A DNA stretch of 23,391 nt from Desulfobacteraceae bacterium (GTDB taxonomy: Bacteria; Desulfobacterota; Desulfobacteria; Desulfobacterales; Desulfobacteraceae): positions 1 through 23,391 of the forward strand of contig JAFLJU010000593.1 in assembly GCA_022712835.1 (NCBI GenBank), read 5' to 3'. Shown here one piece after another: positions 21,512 through 23,391 of this stretch. A model generated the notes under the pieces. That model was given only the letters and a program-made list of their open reading frames with translations. It did no database searches and had not been told where the DNA came from. How positions within the stretch are numbered: position 1 is the stretch's first letter; every line of letters begins with the position of its first letter. Both the position numbers and the translations under genes were made by a program.

Positions 21512-22630
21512 ATGGATATGAAATCATTCGACACTTCATTGCTCTATGTTTTAAGTGGTACCGGCAATACCTTTCGGGTGGCACGGTGGATAGAAGACCT
21601 TTTTGAAAAAAACGGAATTATAACCCATCTTAAATTTATCGAACATGCTGACTTACAAGAAGATTTTAAACATATAGACCGTCAACTGACCACTGTATTG
21701 TTTCCCACGCACGGATTTATGCCGCCTTGGTCCATGATCAAATTTTTGTTCAAAATGCCCCGGCAAAAGAAAGCAAAGGTCCTGAGCATTGCTACCCGCG
21801 GTGCCTTATGGATTGGACCTGTAAAGATACCGGGCGCAGCCGGTTTTGCAAACTTTTTTGCCGCATTTATCCTATTGTTCAAGGGGTATGATATCCTGGG
21901 ATTTTTCAGTCTGGACATGGCAGCCAACATGAACAATCTTCATCCCAGTCTTACGGTTGCTGCTGTGGACGGTATTTGTAAAAAATCCAAAAGGAAAATT
22001 GAGTTTTTCATGTCTCGTGTGATGGCGGGCAAGAGGGTGCTGTTTACCCTGAACAACCTGTATGAAGGCATATTGGCAAGCCTTTTATTCTGGTTGATTC
22101 CGATATTCCCGATTCTCTATCTGATTTTCGCTAAAACAAGCATGGCTAAAATCATGTTTGCCAACAACAATTGCGTGTCCTGTGGGATGTGTGCAAAAAT
22201 CTGCCCAAACCATGCTATTGAAATGAAAAGCTTCTTTGGCAAGAAGCGCCCGTTCTGGACCTATCACTGCGAAAACTGCATGCGATGCATGGGGTATTGT
22301 AGAAAGAAGGCGGTTGAGGCCGGTCACTCCTTGGCTTTATTGCAAACCTTTATCATGGCTGTCCCTGTGTTTGCAAATATAACGACGGGGTTAACCAATG
22401 CCATAGGGAGCTTTTTGGGGATTAAAAACTATTGGCTCATGCTTGTAGTTGAAGCGATATACTATATCCCCGCTCTTTTTTTATCCTACTGGATATTCTG
22501 GATGCTGATCCGGATTCCGGTGATCAATACGCTATTCAGCGTAACCACGCTGACCCATTATTTCAAACGGTTTCATGATCCGGAAACCCGGGTTAAATCT
22601 TTAATGAAAAGACAAAAAAAAATATTATGA
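21512..22630 (+). CDS. EFR1-type flavodoxin-ferredoxin membrane protein
   Basis: A 372-residue redox protein. Residues ~8-175 form a flavodoxin-like domain with the FMN phosphate loop LSGTGNTFRVA (15-25) and a FPTHGFMPPW loop. One or two membrane helices follow (~185-207). A bacterial-type 2[4Fe-4S] ferredoxin module has C221-x2-C224-x2-C227-x3-C231-P and C253-x2-C256-x2-C259-x3-C263; the second lacks the final proline. Helices at ~275-345 and a basic tail complete it. It probably moves electrons between a soluble donor and a membrane partner. The frame extends to a TTG at 21476; I chose the ATG at 21512 (a GGA is ~11 bases upstream). It is downstream of tetR on the same strand and may share the SDR regulon. 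Confidence 0.88.
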   Translation: MDMKSFDTSLLYVLSGTGNTFRVARWIEDLFEKNGIITHLKFIEHADLQEDFKHIDRQLTTVLFPTHGFMPPWSMIKFLFKMPRQKKAKVLSIATRGALWIGPVKIPGAAGFANFFAAFILLFKGYDILGFFSLDMAANMNNLHPSLTVAAVDGICKKSKRKIEFFMSRVMAGKRVLFTLNNLYEGILASLLFWLIPIFPILYLIFAKTSMAKIMFANNNCVSCGMCAKICPNHAIEMKSFFGKKRPFWTYHCENCMRCMGYCRKKAVEAGHSLALLQTFIMAVPVFANITTGLTNAIGSFLGIKNYWLMLVVEAIYYIPALFLSYWIFWMLIRIPVINTLFSVTTLTHYFKRFHDPETRVKSLMKRQKKIL

Positions 22631-22725
22631 ATGTAGAGTTAAAATATTTCTCAGGAACAGGCAATTTATATAAAATTTTAGATACGTGTAAAGACATTTT
22701 TATTCAAAACAGCTGCAAACCATGA
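22627..22725 (+). pseudogene. Severed N-terminus of a second EFR1-type flavodoxin-like protein
   Basis: An ATG overlapping the stop of the preceding gene by four bases (ATGA) opens 32 codons: MNVELKYFSGTGNLYKILD, then TCKDIFIQNSCKP and a stop. The YFSGTGN loop is the flavodoxin phosphate-binding motif that also starts the intact gene upstream. A full homologue would need some 250 or more further residues. The coupled start shows that a complete tandem partner gene probably existed here and was cut by a rearrangement near 22715. Confidence 0.7.
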
Positions 22726-22746
22726 CGGGGGGGAACACAAGGGATG

Positions 22747-22810
22747 CCGGGCGCGGATGGACAATCGCCCGGTAATATGTTACCGCTGACGCTTTAGCAA
22801 GCGTAGCGGT
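22747..22810. repeat. Three adjoining hairpins at a gene-fragment junction
   Basis: CCGGGCG (22747-22753) pairs with CGCCCGG (22766-22772). CGGTAA-TATG-TTACCG forms a perfect stem at 22770-22785. ACCGCT-g-ACGCTT / AAGCGT-AGCGGT forms a 12-bp stem with one bulge at 22782-22810. They overlap, so they are alternative or cruciform-like structures. They lie exactly between the severed EFR1-type gene and the severed Sel1-type gene. Possible identities are a recombination site, an element end or a REP/MITE-like repeat; I cannot choose. Confidence 0.7.
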
Positions 22811-22820
22811 TCAGTGCAGA

Positions 22821-22940
22821 GTGGCAAAGATCTACGATGAAGGTCAACTGATACCACGCGATTTCACAAAGGCTTTGGAATGGTTTGAAAAATCAGCTCA
22901 GAATAACTACGCAAAAGCACAATTGGAAGAGGTTTTGTAA
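22821..22940 (+). pseudogene. C-terminal fragment of a Sel1-repeat protein
   Basis: The frame reads VAKIYDEGQLIPRDFTKAL then EWFEKSAQNNYAKAQLEEV and L, stop. This is one Sel1-like (TPR-related) repeat, recognisable by Y-x-G, D-x-x-KAL-W-x-x-KSA and N-YA-AQ. Sel1 proteins normally contain several 36-residue repeats behind a signal peptide. Here only the last survives, and the frame closes upstream at 22775 inside the hairpin cluster. It is the 3' end of a lost gene. Confidence 0.7.
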
Positions 22941-23051
22941 TAATAAAAGATAAAAATCTTTCAGGACATTTGTTCTCCACAAAAGTGACGACTCTGAATT
23001 TAAAGCCACACAACAGGCTCAAGCATAACCGAATAATAAAAAAGGATTGAT

Positions 23052-23391
23052 ATGGCATTACGTGATACCAAAGTTATAGGATTTATAGCGATCACATCGA
23101 GGACCAATGTGATATGTACAGATGTTGATGCTTGTGTAGTAGCTGGTTCAGAAATGGCAATAAAAGATCATATCGCAGAAATCGACATAAATAATAAATA
23201 TCAGGTTACTATTAAAAAAGCCCGTTTTGGTGAGATTGTCCAAGGTATGCATCTTGGAGGCAAATACGCCTTTGACAAAGAGTCGTATTCACGATTTTAT
23301 CCTTTAGGCAAAGAAACTGGGATGCTACTAGAAAATCCTGATTTTGATAATGAAAAATTTAAGGGGAAATTTTTTACGGTTAAAATTGATA
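23052..23391 (+). CDS. Hypothetical protein (start only; cut by the right edge)
   Basis: An ATG at 23052, preceded by AAAGGA at a good distance, opens a frame of 113 codons that is still open at the window end. The product begins MALRDTKVIGFIAITSRTN and continues with alternating beta-strand-like segments (YQVTIKKARFGEIVQG, KFFTVKID). It has no signal peptide or membrane helix and no motif I recognise; CTDVDACVVAG has two cysteines. The 111 bp before it (22941-23051) is AT-rich and holds no other feature that I can see. Confidence 0.7.
   Translation, partial: MALRDTKVIGFIAITSRTNVICTDVDACVVAGSEMAIKDHIAEIDINNKYQVTIKKARFGEIVQGMHLGGKYAFDKESYSRFYPLGKETGMLLENPDFDNEKFKGKFFTVKID

Noticed and set aside
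1..23391. CRISPR arrays, tRNA and rRNA genes
   Set aside because: No regularly spaced repeats, cloverleaf-like segments or rRNA-like conserved stretches were seen by eye on either strand.

Overview
The window looks like a chromosomal segment from a sulfate-reducing Desulfobacterota species, probably Desulfobacteraceae-like. This is inferred from protein flavour: a NhaD antiporter, an Mrp module with split subunits, many PAS histidine kinases, CBS-pair proteins, an EFR1-type ferredoxin and a C-terminal scrap resembling a TusA-like sulfurtransferase. No rRNA or other marker gene is present to prove it.

Positions 1-10429 are one long minus-strand block. Read in transcription order (right to left) it holds a NhaD Na+/H+ antiporter, a PAS histidine kinase with an unusual N-terminal Rossmann-like domain, a receiver-PAS-kinase protein, a stand-alone receiver, a double universal stress protein, a second stand-alone receiver, and then mrpE-F-G-(DUF4040)-B-C-D. 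The last gene runs off the left edge. Two sodium/proton transport systems therefore bracket a phospho-signalling set that has no DNA-binding output domain.

Positions 10430-13082 hold the nhaD leader, a clear terminator, an iron-dependent alcohol dehydrogenase (minus) and a divergent AraC-family regulator (plus), a classic regulator/target pair.

Positions 13083-16973 are a mobile-element patch: an IS66-family transposase (single-gene type) and an IS3-family orfA/orfB pair with an A10 slippery run. A small orphan ORF sits at the left edge. I could not find convincing terminal inverted repeats.

Positions 16974-18357 encode two CBS-domain proteins (four and two CBS motifs). The larger has a cysteine cluster after each CBS pair.

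Positions 18358-23391 are accessory and partly degraded: a sulfurtransferase-like C-terminal scrap, a frameshifted SAM methyltransferase bounded by a 15-bp direct repeat, then a divergent SDR/TetR pair controlled by two identical 17-bp palindromes. After these come a frameshifted small membrane protein, an EFR1-type flavodoxin/ferredoxin membrane protein, the severed start of a second such protein, a dense set of hairpins, the severed end of a Sel1-repeat protein, and the start of an unrecognised gene cut by the right edge. Several frameshifts in this part could be real decay or sequencing errors; the sequence alone cannot separate these.
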